Shown: positions 45,686-58,385, counted from the first letter of the stretch. The stretch is 64,000 bases of DNA from Gossypium raimondii (GCF_025698545.1 NC_068565.1:4960001-5024000), one strand, 5' to 3'. Translations and numbers: made by a program. The notes: generated by a model from the sequence alone, not told the origin.

Positions 45686-45802
45686 GATTGAATTTTGTAA
45701 GAAAAATTAACTATACAAAACCAATAGTAGAGCAAGTCTAACCACAAATTTCGCCACTTGGAGCATACTTCTGATCAAATTGTTGCACTTCCACAAATTC
45801 TG

Positions 45803-46502
45803 ATGGGAAACGTCACTCGGTTCATTCTGGCTCTTATGATGGTGATGCTGTTACCTCATTTTGTGGTTTCATTCTCTATCAAAACAACAACCAATATCAA
45901 CACAGATCAGTCAGCTCTTTTGGCACTAAAAGCCTATATTGTTAGCGATCCTCAAAAGATGTTGAAAACCAATTGGTCTACTGCTACCTCAGTTTGTAAT
46001 TGGATTGGTGTCACTTGCGGATCCCGACACCAAAGAGTCATAGCTCTTAATCTTTCCAGCATGCTTCTCACTGGCACTATACCATCTCAAATTGGGAATC
46101 TATCTTTTCTTACCTCACTTGACCTGATGAACAACTCTTTTTATGGCTCTTTACCGGATCAGTTTACTAATTTGCATCGATTGAAACATATAGACTTATC
46201 TTGGAACAATTTCTGCGGAGAAATCCCATATTCCTTCCCTAAACTTCAATACTTGTCTTTGAGAAATAACATTTTTGCAGGTGAAATCCGATCAGATATG
46301 TTTGAACATCTACCTAGATTGCAAGTGCTTTCCTTGACCCTCAACAAGCTCTCTTCGGAAATTCCAATGGGTTTATTCAAGTGCAAAGAATTACAGGTTA
46401 TAGATTTCGGATATAATAGGATGATGGGAGGGATTCTACCAAAAGAAATAGGAAACTTGACAATGCTTAGGATTCTACGTCTTGGCGGCAACATGTTCGA
46501 AG
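45803..46502 (+). CDS. Mosaic gene exon 1 (signal peptide, LRR N-cap, first LRRs)
   Basis: Start chosen at 45803 (MGNVTRF), because the paralogue at 63677 starts at the same point; a longer frame begins at 45758. Residues ~1-25 are a hydrophobic signal peptide. Residues ~30-75 are the N-terminal cap (QSALLALKAYIVSDP and VCNWIGVTC). Seven or so LRRs of the xxLxxLxLxxNxxxGxIP form follow. It ends phase 1 at GAAG/GTAAAG. Reading on without splicing gives a stop at 46556. Confidence 0.85.
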
Positions 46503-49500
46503 GTAAAGGGATAGCAATTGGATGGTATAGTAGTTTTTTATTGTCGAGTGCAAGGTAACAAAAAAAAACTTTTTTAAAAAGAATTTTCATGCGTTTCATC
46601 AATCATGATAGCGCCAAAGTCCTCAATTCATAATTTTAATGATTGTGATTAATTTTAAAAATCAAAAATATTTTTAATGTTTTATTAAAAGAAGCAAATA
46701 TGGTTATTGGCTTAAACATTAATGTGATATTTTAAGGAACATCAATTTATATGTTTAATTGTTACATGTTTTAATTATTAAAATTCTAAAAAAAACTTAG
46801 AATTTCTTTCTCTTTTTTTTTTAACTTCAAAAACAAATTATTATCAAATTTGAAAAACAAAGAATTCATTATTTGTTAGAAGTAAAAGCAATAATCAAAT
46901 TACCCAAAATAATTACTTGAATTCTACTAAAGGACTAATTTACCATTAAGATTGAAAAGTTATTTTGAAAAGTTTGGAGTGTTTTTAAAATTGTTTTTGA
47001 ATAATAATAATAAAATATTTATTTTAAACATGATATTGTAATAAATAAAATTAAAATATGTATTAAAATGATATTTAAATTAATTAATGTTATGATATAT
47101 GAAATATATAAATGTAAATTATAGTTAAAAATAATTTATTAGGTATTTAATATTATTGTGGTATTAAAAGATATTCAACTTAAATTATAGTACAAATAAA
47201 ATAAAACTATTTACTGTAACTCATTGTTAAAATTATGATATATGAAATATAAAATTAAAATTTTTAAATAATTAATATAAATTATTTGTAAAATTTAATT
47301 AAATATATAAATGTTTATATTAAAGAGGAGAAGTTTATACAATGACAGCTTTTGAAAACAAATTAGAATTTTTATTTTTTATTTTTGATTTGGCTTGAAG
47401 AAGTCAAATTAAAATCTATTTACCATTACTTTTAACTTGAAAAACAAATTTAGCAAAAGCATTTTTAAAACTCAATAGTAAACCTACTCTTGTTTTAAAT
47501 CTTTTATGCTTAAATTATGAAATAGAAATTATTTGAGCTTTAATTTAGTGTGGATAATAAAATTTGTATTATTGGACTTTGATCTTTTAATCTTAAAGCA
47601 AAAGTAACAATTAATTTATTTTATATTTGTTTCACAAATTAATTTGATTGTGTAGGTGTAATTCCATACCAAATCGGAGATCTTCTCAATTTGGAAGAAT
47701 TAAGCCTTTGTAACACTTTGTTAAAAGGGCACATTCCTCCATCCATCAGTAATTTAACACGTTTGACAATTCTCGATTTATCCACAAATTCTTTAACAGG
47801 TATTATATATCATTTCTTCACTCTTTTTCTTGATTGTTATTTTTCTTTCTTAATTTTTTTTCAATTTATATATGTATCAAAGCGTTAAATATTTGACACT
47901 TGGTGAAATTATTTAACTTTAAAATTACATGCTTCTAAAATTATTTAATGTGAAGTGTCTTATTTAATTATTATACCTTAAAAACAAAATGCATTAACCC
48001 AAATCTGCTTGTGGAAACTTTTTACTCTATCAACCATGTATAGAATAATTATCCATAATAAAATTACCTTATGATTTTTCCAAATTTTTATAATTTATGT
48101 TCACCTTCAATTAATTTTTTTAGCTTTATGATTTGGAATATATTGGACCTCAACATTTCAACTTCTTCTATTTACCTAGTAATAATGAGTTAAGTACTAT
48201 ATCACATTTCTTCAATATATTGATTTTGTTTTTATTTCTTGTTCAATTTCTACCATATTTTTGAGAAAATACAAATTTGTTAAAAATTGTATACTTGTGC
48301 AGTGGTAAATTTGCTTTTGAATCATGCTATCACATAGATGCTTCTTTATAACAGTATTTCAACGTGCAGGTGTAATCCCACATCAAATTGGGAATCTTCT
48401 CAATTTGGAAGAATTAATCCTTTATTCCAATATGCTAAAAGGGCCTCTTCCGTCATTCATTAGTAATCTAACACGTTTGACAACTTTCGATTTATCACAT
48501 AATTCTCTATCAGGTATTATATAATATTTCTTCTGTACATATTTTTCTTTGAATTAAATTTATGTTGAATTTCTAGAAATGTGTTAAATATTTTATACTT
48601 GTGCACCTCATTTAATGGTTACATTGTTTCATTTTAATAATTTCATTTAATTTTAAATCTTTTTATATATTTTTAAAGAGTGAAAACTGTAAATATCGAA
48701 AATTAAAAAGCTGTTTTAATTTTTTTTATAATAGCCACATCCGAATTTTTAACAAAAAATTAAATGTATGAACTAATTTTTTAAAATAAAAAAATATAGG
48801 GAACCAGTATCTCGAAATTAAACTTCAAGAATTTTACAGGTCAAATCCCATCAGGCTTGTTTGAACGTCTACCTAAATTGCAAAGGCTTGACTTGGGTGG
48901 GAACAAACTCTCTGGAAAAATTCCATTGGGTTTATTCAACTGCAAAGAGTTGCAGAGTTTAATTTTAGATAGTAATAGATTGGAAGAGATTCTACCAAAA
49001 GAAATAGGAAACTTGACAATGTCAATGCTTGAGGCTCTAGATCTCCACAACAACCTGTTGAAAGGTAAAAGGAAAACAGGTGGATGCTATTTTAGTTAAA
49101 GTACGCTTTTTGGTGACAAAATTTGAAGAGGAAATAAGAATGTTTAAAGATACAATGTTGGAAATTTGAAAAAAATTTAATTTCTATTTCTTTTGAAATA
49201 ATGTTTAGGTATTAGGATTTGTTAGAAGTAATGCTTGAATTCTTCGAAAGAACTATTTACTATTAAGATTGAAAAGTTATTTTGAAACGTGTAAGTTATT
49301 TTTAAACATGATTTTGTAATGAAGAAAATTAAAATATGTATTTAAATGATATTTAAATTATTTAATATATTATGATATATGAAATATAAATAATTAAAAA
49401 TAATTTATTAGGTATTTAATTTATTTTAAAATGGGATTATTGGACTTGATCTTTTAATTTTGAAATAAAATTAACAAATATTTTTTATATTTAAAAAATT

Positions 49501-52500
49501 TAATTTGATTGTGCAGGTATAATCCCATATCAAATCAGTAATTTGACACGTTTGGAATTTCTTGATTTATCCAATAATTTTTAACAGGTATTATATATTA
49601 TTTCTTAATTCTTTTTTTCTTTTTTTTCTTAGATTTATTTACTGTCCAATTTATATATGTGCAATTATCAATGTACTCTTGAAATTTAACTTAATGTTTA
49701 ATTTAAATTATTTAAATCAAAATTATATGCTTCTACAATTACTCAAAATTAAAAATAGTTAGATCTAAATATATTATATGTCTCCTTCACTTTGGTGTAA
49801 AGGTGGCATCGAGGTAAGTAATTATTTAGACTCTAAAATGGTAAAATTGTAATTTAATTTTATAAAAAATTAAAATGTAAGTTAATATAATAATAAATGG
49901 GTAATTATTCTATCCATTGTTAGTAGAGTCAAAAATGAAGTAAAAAACTTTGACTAAATTAATGATAAGTGCTTTTTATTAATTATTTAATTATTGTTTT
50001 ATTATACCTTAAAAATAAAAGACATCAACCTAAACTTACTTGTGGAACCTTTTACTCCATGACAATATATAAAATAATTATCCGAATAAAATTATATTAT
50101 AATATTCTCAAAATTTTATAATTTAATTCTAACTTCAATTAATTTTTTAGCTTTGTCCCTATTTTGGCAAGACATTTATGATTTGAAATATATTGAACCT
50201 CAACATTTGAATTTGTATTTAAATTAATTCTTATTAAGATTTATGAAATATACAAACATAAATTATAATTAAAAATAATTTATTAAGTATTTAATATCAT
50301 TTTGGTATTAAAACATTTAACTTAAATTATAATATAAATAAAATAAAATAAGTTATAATAACTCATTATTAATATTATGATATATGAACTATAAAATTTA
50401 TATAAATTTTAAATAATTAGTATAAATTATTTACGAATATATAAATAGTATAAATTTACAGTTGCTTGAAAAGTTAAATTTAAAACTGATTTGACTTAAA
50501 AACTATTTATTTACTGTTGCTTTTAACTTAAAAACAAGGATTTAGGAAAGCATTGTCGAAATCCAATAATAAATTGATCCTTGTTTTTCAATCTTTTATG
50601 CTTGACATAAAGAAATTAATTCGCCTAAATTACAAAATAAATATTATTTGATTTTTAATTTAGTGTGTATTTATATAAAATAAAGTGTGAATAATAAAAT
50701 TTAGATTATTGGACCTTGATTTTTAATTTTAAAATAAAATTAACAAATATATTTTTATATTTGTTTAATAAATTAATTTGTTTGTGCAGGTATAATTCCA
50801 TATCAAATCGGTAATTTGACACGTTTGAGGTTTCTTGATTTATCCAATAATTCTTTAACAGGTATTATATACCATTTCTTAATTCAACTTTTTCTTTATT
50901 TTTATTTTTCTTTTTAAATTTATGTTTTTCCAATTTATATATGTGTAATTATCAATGCTTTAAATATTGACTCTTGGAAATTTAATTTAATGTTTAATTG
51001 AGATGATTTAAATCAAAATTATATGTTTCTAAAATTACTCAAAATTTGAAATATATTGAATCTCAACATTTGAATTTCTTCTATTTACCTAGTAATAATT
51101 AGTTAAGTACTATATCCCATTTCTTCAATATATATTGAATTTTTATTTATTTCTTAAACGACATTGTTCAATTTCTACCATTTCTTTTTAGAAAATACAA
51201 ATAATTGTTAAGCATTTCATTAGTGGTAAATTTGCTTTTGAATCATGCCATCATATGGTTGCCTTTCTTTATAATAATATTTCAGGTGTAATCCCACACC
51301 AAATTGGGAATCTTCTCAATTTGGAACAATTAAGCATTCCTTCTAATATGCTAGAAGGGCCTCTTCCGTCATCCATCGGTAATATAATACGTTTGACAAG
51401 TCTCCAGTTATTCAATAATTCTCTAACAGGTATTATATAATATTTCTTCAATATATATGTTCAGTTACCAAGATTTTATTTTTCCTTGAATTAATTTTAT
51501 GTTGAATTTCTAGAAATGCCTTAAATATTTTGTATTTGTCCATTTCATTTAAAGGTAAATCTGCTTTTGAGTCATGCCGTCACATTGTTTCATTTTTAAC
51601 AGTTTTATTTAATTTTATTTTTTTATATATTTTTAAAGAGTAAAGACTAAAATGATAAAAATTATAAAAATAAATATTGAAAGTTAAAAATTATTTTACA
51701 TTTTTTATAATAGCCGCATCTCAAATTTTAATAGCAAAATTGAATGTATGAACTAATATTTTAAATAAAATGTATAAGGATCCAACGTCTCAAATTTGAA
51801 GTATAGGGTTAACTTTTAATTTTCAAAAGAGTATAAGGACCTCTAACATATTTAAACCTAAAATATTTTAAGCTAAAAAGTATAAAATATATATTTTTTA
51901 TTTTTGTTTTTGGTTGGGCTTGGAAAGTCAAATCGAAAAGTTTAACTTAAAAACTATGTATTTGCCATTACTTTTAAATCGAAAAGTTTAACTTAAAAAG
52001 CATTTTTCAAAATTGACTCTTGTTTTGAATCTTTTATGCTTGACAGAAATAAATTAATTGGCCTAAATTACAATACAGATATTATTTGAGCTTAATTTAG
52101 TGTGTTATATCTAGAATGAAGTGTGGATAATAAAATCTGGAGCATTGTATTTTAATCTTTTAATTTTAAAACAAAATTAAGAAATTTTTTATATTTGTTT
52201 AACAAATTAATTTGATTTGCAGTGTAATTCCACACCAAATTGGTAATTTAACATGTTTGCAACTTCTCGATTTATCTAGTAATTCTCTAACAGGTATTAT
52301 ATTTACTTTCTTCACTCATCTTTTTCTTGATTTATTTTTCTTCAATTTATATATGTGTAATTATGAATGCGTTAAATATTTCAGACTTGGGCATTTAACT
52401 TAATGTTTAATTGATATTATTTAAATTCAAAATTATATGCTTCTAAAATAACTCAAATTTGAAAATAGTTGGATCTAAATATGTTATATGTCACCTTCGC

Positions 52501-55139
52501 TTTGGTGTAAAGGTGACATCGAGGCAAGTAAGTACTTAGACCCTAAAATGATAAAATTGTAATTTATTTTTTAAAAATTAAAATTATAAGTTACTATAAT
52601 AATTAATGGATAATTGTTCTATTTACTACCAATGATAAAATGAACCCTTAATCTTAAGGAGTGGCAGAGTTAGAAAAAAATTTTGGGCGGAATTAAATTG
52701 TATATTTTTAAGAGGATTAAATTAAATTTTTATTATTTTTGGGAGGGCCAAAGTATAATTTTACCGTTACTAATTTAAAATTTTATATATTATAAAATGC
52801 TTAAATGAAAAATTTTCCATTTTAGGGGGGTCGAGGCCCTTGCCTATTCCTTGGCTCCGCCACTGTCGAGGCCCCTGCCTATTCCTTGGCTCCGCCACTG
52901 ATCTTAATCTCTCAATGTGAGTCTAAAAGCATAAGATTTAAAAGTGTGGTATGGTGGTTACTCACCTCATCCCTTAATTAATGGTCGGGGGTTTGGTCCC
53001 GCTCATAAGAATAGAGCACATTTTATAGCCAACTATTTACTCCTTTTAAGAGCACCCATAGCGAAGAGATTAATCACTACTAATCACTACTATCAATAAT
53101 AGATGCTTGATTTTGAAAACAACCTCTTTTAATCTTAAAAAAAAATTCAGGTTATTGGAGTCCCTTTGCTTTTCTTCCTCAATTCTCTCTACCTTTTCCT
53201 CTCTCTTTCTCGGCTTCCTCCTTCCTTTCCACAAATGATATTGCATACACAGCAAAGGCAAGTTACAAGCAGGTGAGATGTGTCATGTAGTCACAAACAG
53301 CCATTTTTCTAAGCCCTGACTTTAGCCTTTTCTCCAAAATGTATAATCTTCATTTCTCATATTTAAATTCAGCACAAATCCCTAAATTGGGATACAATAT
53401 ATTTTTATTTACAAATATTTTTGAATCCATCGGACCTTCAATTCTTAATTTCACTTGTTTAACCACTTCAAAATGTCATAAAATTCTAAATTTTTTGTCA
53501 AAAAAATTATAGTTTTTCTGTTTTAAACCATTTTTTTGTTACTATTTTTCATTTCTTGTTATCTGTTATAAGTCATTAGTTGCGTATTTGATTTGTAGTT
53601 CAATCGGTTCAATAAATCCATCAAATCATATTTTGACAACACTAACCAATACAGATATAGGTATAGGTAATATTGTGTTTACAGTTATATAACATTTTTT
53701 AGTTTTTGCTCATTGTGATAATTAGGAGTAGAACCCAACCCAATGGATCAGATAAATGGGAAAGGGGTGATATGATCAGGTTGAATGTTGAATTTGTTTA
53801 GTGGATGGATAGATAACTACCCACTCGAATGCCTTTCAACTTACATATCTTTACCTTTTAAGTAATTGATCATTTTGCAGGACAGATTCCAATTACCTTG
53901 GGTAATCTAAGATATCTACATCTGCTGGACATATCGGATAATGATTTAAGCAGCACACTGTCATCCTCGAAGAGCAGCTTTCAATCATCATTAGCAAACT
54001 GCAGGGAATTGAGTTACTTGTCATTTGCAAGAAATCCATTGATCAGTGGTTACCTTCCGGCTTTTATAGGAAATTCGTCGATTCCTCTTCAATATTTCGA
54101 TGCTTCGAGCTGCAACATTAGTGGCAGAATTCCAGGGGAAATTGGGAACTGGAATCCAACGAATTTGAGATATCTTGGCCTTAATGGAAATCAACTGGAA
54201 GGGATACTGCCGTTATCTTTGATTAATTGCAGCGAACTAGTAGTTCTGAATGTTGCAAACAACAACTTCAGTGATACCTTTCCCCATTGGTTAGGCATGC
54301 TTCCAAGGCTGCGAGTTCTTATTTTGAGATCTAATAGATTCCATGGTTCCATTCAGGACTCCTTAACCAATTTTTCCTTCTCCAAATTGCAAATGGTTGA
54401 TCTCTCTCATAATGACTTCACAGGCTTATTGCCAACCGGGTTCTTCCAAAATCTCAAGGCTCTGAAAGAAGAAGTTGGATATGATTCTGAATATTTTTCA
54501 TACTCTGTTAATTTAACAATAAAAGGTTTGGAGCTAGAGTTTACAAAAACCGTACATATGCCCATATTCACATGCATAGATTTGTCGGACAATGGATTCC
54601 ATGGAGAAATTCCTAAGGTAGTTGGAGAGCTTAGATTGCTTCTTGCACTCAATCTCTCTCATAATAGCCTGACTGGTCCTATCCCACCGTCATTTGGGAA
54701 TTTGGCAGCACTTGAATCATTAGATCTCTCATTTAATAAGCTGAGTGGCAGAATCCCTTCTCAATTGACAAATTTGACATTTCTTGAAGTGTTAAGGTTT
54801 TGGAACAATAATCTTGTGGGGCCCATTCCCCAAGGCAAGCAATTTAATACATTTGAAAACGACTCTTATCGAGGGAACTTGGGTTTGTGTGGATTCCCAT
54901 TGTCAAAGGAATGTAGAAATGATGAAAGATCACAACAAGCACAAGATGAGGAAGATAATGGAAATGGAATAGCTTTTATTTGGAAAGTTGCGATGATGGG
55001 GTATGGATGTGGAATGGTGTTAGGAATTAGCATTGCATATATTGTATTCGCGACAGGAAGACCATGGTGGCTTGTAAGAATGATTGAGAGAGACTTGCAA
55101 AACAAAGTTTCAAGCTGGTTTGGGAAGAAAAGAGAGTAG
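45803..55139 (+). CDS. Mosaic LRR receptor gene: RLK-type start, LRR exon array, RLP-type end
   Basis: Predicted membrane receptor assembled from nine candidate exons: 45803-46502, 47656-47799, 48370-48513, 48840-49064, 49517-49587, 50790-50861, 51286-51429, 52223-52293, 53881-55139. All introns are phase 1 and split a Gly codon at the start of an LRR. The first exon is of LRR-XII receptor-kinase type; the last is a Cf/Ve-type RLP end with membrane helix and ~30-residue tail and no kinase. Exons 5 and 8 are each 71 nt, one base short of 72. Omitting both gives 2688 nt (895 residues) in frame; including either or both destroys the RLP end. It may be a working gene with exon skipping, or a decaying one. 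In plants such receptors sense microbial ligands and signal through partner kinases. Confidence 0.62.
47656..47799 (+). CDS. Mosaic gene exon 2 (two LRRs, 144 nt)
   Basis: TGTAG acceptor and ACAG/GTATTA donor. It encodes GVIPYQIGDLLNLEELSL and a second repeat ending NSLTG. Confidence 0.78.
48370..48513 (+). CDS. Mosaic gene exon 3 (two LRRs, 144 nt)
   Basis: Same borders as exon 2 (GCAG/GTGTAATCCC and CAG/GTATTA). It encodes GVIPHQIGNLLNLEELIL and ends NSLSG. Near-duplicate of exons 2 and 7. Confidence 0.78.
48840..49064 (+). CDS. Mosaic gene exon 4 (three LRRs, 225 nt)
   Basis: It resembles the final part of exon 1 (LFERLPKLQRLDLGGNKLSG, KEIGNLTM) and ends at AAAG/GTAAAA like exon 1, so it is a duplicate of exon 1's tail placed within the array. 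It has one extra codon relative to 72-nt multiples (TMSML). Confidence 0.75.
49517..49587 (+). pseudogene. Mosaic gene exon 5, 71 nt, frameshifted
   Basis: Closely matches exon 6 (GIIPYQI, NLTRL, LDLSNN). A T/C-tract base is lost just before TTAACAG, giving 71 instead of 72 nt. Splice signals GCAG and GTATTA remain. Inclusion would shift the frame. Confidence 0.78.
50790..50861 (+). CDS. Mosaic gene exon 6 (one LRR, 72 nt)
   Basis: Exactly 24 codons, GIIPYQIGNLTRLRFLDLSN to NSLTG, with GCAG acceptor and ACAG/GTATTA donor. Confidence 0.78.
51286..51429 (+). CDS. Mosaic gene exon 7 (two LRRs, 144 nt)
   Basis: GVIPHQIGNLLNLEQLSI to NNSLTG, with TCAG acceptor and ACAG/GTATTA donor. The flanking introns resemble those around exon 3. 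Confidence 0.78.
52223..52293 (+). pseudogene. Mosaic gene exon 8, 71 nt, missing first base
   Basis: Sister exons read GCAG/GTGTAATTCC; here it is GCAG/TGTAATTCC, so a G at the acceptor side is lost. The rest matches exon 6 (VIPHQIGNLTCLQLLDLSS). Inclusion would shift the frame. Confidence 0.75.
52660..52910 (+). repeat. Dispersed repeat, copy 2, with a 41-bp tandem end duplication
   Basis: Homologous to 43226-43465. The end phrase GTCGAGGCCC(T/C)TGCCTATTC and CTTGGCTCCGCCACT occurs twice in tandem at about 52829-52903. It lies inside the final intron of the mosaic gene. Confidence 0.6.
53881..55139 (+). CDS. Mosaic gene exon 9 (RLP-type end)
   Basis: GCAG acceptor at 53879-53880, phase 1, then 419 codons. 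LRRs (~1-210) lead into an island (around SVNLTIKGLELEFTKT), four more LRRs, a cap with GLCGFPLSKEC, an acidic juxtamembrane stretch (DERSQQAQDEEDN), a membrane helix with MMGYGCGMVLGISIAYIVF and a basic tail (GRPWWLVRMIERDLQNK) ending KKRE. It is the intact counterpart of the pseudogene at 2121-3530 and resembles the C-terminal half of the RLP at 58386. Confidence 0.87.
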
Positions 55140-55889
55140 CCCTGCAAATCCATCTTTATATGTGAGTTATTGTATTTCATAGAAATAAACATGCTAAATA
55201 AATAATTAGGTAAACCTCGAATTGATTATTTTTATTTTCATCCACCAGGAATGAGTCCGAGAAAAGATGAAGTTCCTCAGCTTCCATAAGAGCAAGATGT
55301 CATGTATGTTCTGCACCGATAGCTGCTTCTCTCCGTGGAAAGTATGTTCTGATAATGGGTGTTCTTAGTGATAGTTTGCTTTGGTTTTTCAGTTTTTCCT
55401 TGCATAGTTTTTCAGCTTTCATGGTGTGGGATTTTAACATTTCGCAAGAAGTTGATTTGTTTTCAAGTTTTGAAACAAATTGCAACACCCACTATAAATA
55501 CTTCTTTATTTTAGACAAGTGTTTGTGTGATAAATTTTTGTAACCTCACTAACCCAGCCTAGACGTTAGACCCAAATTCAAAAGATTACATTAGTCATTG
55601 AAATGGCTCAGTGAATTATTGGAGTTTTTGAAATCAGTCATTTTAAAATATTTAATTTATCTTAGAAGGAAAAACTTAGTTAATTATAGATTTATTTATT
55701 ACTCAAAATTTTAATTATAGTTTAGCAACAAAAAACAATAACAACCAAATGTCTCATGCCACTGTACGAAATAAAATAATACAATCTTTAAATAATAATA
55801 TATCAAATACTGAGAATAAGTATTTTAATATATAAGCCGAGCCGAGACTCTTGGGATGTCGCATCTTCGTCCTAATTTGGTGGGCTATC
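55140..55889. other. 3' flank of the mosaic gene
   Basis: 55380-55490 (GTGTGGGATTTTAACATTTC, AAGAAGTTGAT) resembles 63090-63150 beyond the intact RLP gene, and 55752-55822 resembles 5325-5400. This is a shared downstream region of the receptor family. No further gene is seen. Confidence 0.5.
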
Positions 55890-56190
55890 TGTAACACCCC
55901 TAACCTATCTTCGTCGTTGAATTAGGATTACTGAGAAATACTGTACAAATCAGAAGATTTAACTTACAATAGAACAATCATACGATTTAATTAATAACAT
56001 TCAATAACATAATTTAATTATAGTAAAAATACACTCACGGGACTTAAATCGAGCTTACGGGGACCTAAAAATAGTTTGAAAACATTTTGGAGTCATTTTG
56101 AAATAAAATTAAAAAATTTGGAAAAATTTGAAAATAAGAGTCACAAGGCCGTATGGCCAGGCCATTGATTAAGTTGAGCGGTACGATTGG
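55890..56190 (+). repeat. LTR fragment of TGTAACACCCC type
   Basis: Begins TGTAACACCCCTAACC and contains CTCACGGGACTTAAA and GCTTACGGGGACCTAAA, phrases typical of the head of this LTR group. No end or internal region is recognised. Confidence 0.5.
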
Positions 56191-58265
56191 CTCAGATAAA
56201 ATTAAAAGTTATGATAATTATAAGATTAGTCATTTTAGTAGTGAGATTAAATATTATAATAGTAAAATTAAAATTAATAATAAAATATGTGTTTAAATTC
56301 AAACGTAGTAATAAGGTAAAATAAGAATACAAATGATCATAAAAGATATTAAACTATATTAAACTAAAATTATATATAATGAAAATTTTAGTTATTCAAT
56401 ATTTTGAAAATTTCAATTGGGTTTATAATTTCATTAATAGAATAATACTATGTACCATATTTTTGTTTTCATTAATGAAGTATTCTGTATGATTTATTTA
56501 AATATGATGTATCACTTTATGTATTAGTATAAATATTTTAATTAATTAATTATTTATTTTATAATAATTTTAAATTATTTATTGTATTAAATTTAAACTT
56601 TACAATTATAGAAGTTAATGGTGGTGTTGTATCGAAAATGAGTAAATAAATTAACAATCCTCTATATGTTAATTGCCTTGAAATCTATGTGTTTGTACCT
56701 ATTTATTGATTCTCATGTAATAATATTATATAAAAAACTGATGAAATTAGATTAAATTTAGGGTGAATTTGGATAAATGGTGCGTTTAGTATAAAAACAG
56801 AGGTGGAGGTAAGATTAGATATTATAATAATACTATAGCGTAAAATAAAAAAGTAATTAAGCTAATACCTCACTTCACTGCCCATCTAATACATCATTAC
56901 TGACATAGATACAAAAATCTGATAGTCAATACAATTAAATTAATTCCATGCTAAAAGAATAAAAATTACTGTCTATCGATTGCAATGTTACTGATATTTC
57001 AGTAACTTGATTTATTATAATAATATGAATTTTGGCTGAGAAAAAAATATTTTAAATGAATTAATTTTTATTATGTGGATAAGGTTGACGAAGACCTATT
57101 TCAATTCAATATACAGCTATCTAGTATTACTATTTTTATCTTTATCAATCATGCATGATTGTCTTGCACGCCCTTTTCTTAATTTTTGTTTTTCCTTTTA
57201 GTATGAATGCTTAAAAATCACTGCAGCTAGGAACAAGGATATGAAAGTAGATATTTTCGAAATGACTTAAAGATGGGCAAAGAGAAATTACATCATAGCG
57301 CACTTGTTCACACTAGCCATCACTTTTAAGATGTTCACTGCCATAATTTCCTCCTTGTTAAATGAACAAACAGATTCAAGAATCTGATTGTTAATACGAT
57401 CAAATTCACATCCTAGTGGAAATGTTAAAATAATTTACGTGGGAAGTACGTCTTTAATAACTCTAGTCAAAAAAGTAAAAATAGTTTCTCGGTAATTTGT
57501 ATCAATCAAAATTAGCCAAATCATGTTCCTCTAATAAAGTTAATTTAACTACTATTAAGATGTTCTTACATTCCGTAGTAAAAAATTACTCTTCGAAGAT
57601 AAATTTGATCATTCTCATGAAAAAATAATTACACCCTGCTAGTAAAACTTCAATTATTGGGATCTAATTATGGCAATAATGTTGGGTCCCTCCATTATTT
57701 TCTTTGATAAAGTTTACAATAAAAACAAGAAAGCATATCATCTAAAAGAATCAACGTGTCCCTAAAATAGAGGTAAACAAAAGCAAAAAAAGTAGGAAGA
57801 GTTACTAACAGCGAAAGCAAACGTAAAAGGTGATATCTATCTATAATAATATATATATATATAAGTAGGACTTTAGAAATATTTTAAACTGGCGAGAGTA
57901 CTTTCTATTTTTAATTCTATTATTTAATTTATATTTAAAAATATTAATTAAAATTAATTTAATCTTAGCTCAATTGACATGAATATTATTATTAATGCAG
58001 GAGGAAGTGCTAAAATATTTATTCTTCTCATTGTGGGTTGAGGAGAAAGTATGGATAGTTTTAGATATTTTAAAAATATATATGATCAAAATATATAACG
58101 AGATTATTTTACAAAATTATTCATTCTTTATCTACTTATTGTTTTTTTTATAATTTTTTATAAATAATTTTTTTATTTTTATTATAAAACAAATCTCACA
58201 TTCCAAGAAATTTAAATAATTTTAAAAGACTCGGGAAAGACTTACAGCAGTCCACATGAAATTAA
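56191..58265. other. AT-rich intergenic region
   Basis: No gene is seen. 57285-57350 and 57710-57800 hold blocks shared with 43.8-44.16 kb in reversed order. A short TA microsatellite lies at 57850. Confidence 0.45.
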
Positions 58266-58269
58266 GGAA

Positions 58270-58278
58270 TATAAATAA
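58270..58278 (+). promoter_or_regulatory. Likely TATA box of the RLP gene
   Basis: TATAAATAA about 110 bp before the ATG at 58386. Position and sequence are typical for a plant promoter. Confidence 0.45.
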
Positions 58279-58385
58279 ATCCACCTTCGCATAGCATCTG
58301 TCAAGCCTCCACTCATAGCAAATTTCCAACTTCATTTCCTTAAAACTTTTGCCTCCAATCATCTCTTGTTTCTTAGGTTCTAGAA

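Larger units (their letters stand above)
46503..53880 (+). repeat. Tandemly duplicated intron-exon units
   Basis: The introns between LRR exons share long AT-rich sequences in the same order: GTATTATAT starts, a TTTATATATGTG...AATTATCAAT segment, TTAACTTAATGTTTAATTG, and before the next exon a TTTGTTT(A/C)A(C/A)AAATTAATTTG segment ending GTGCAG. Duplication units therefore comprise an intron and an exon (roughly 0.7-1.5 kb). The last intron also holds the dispersed repeat at 52660-52910. Confidence 0.7.

Noticed and set aside
45758..45802. Upstream in-frame ATG as start of the mosaic gene
   Set aside because: The paralogue at 63677 starts at the position equivalent to 45803 and the signal peptide follows directly, so the longer form is less likely.
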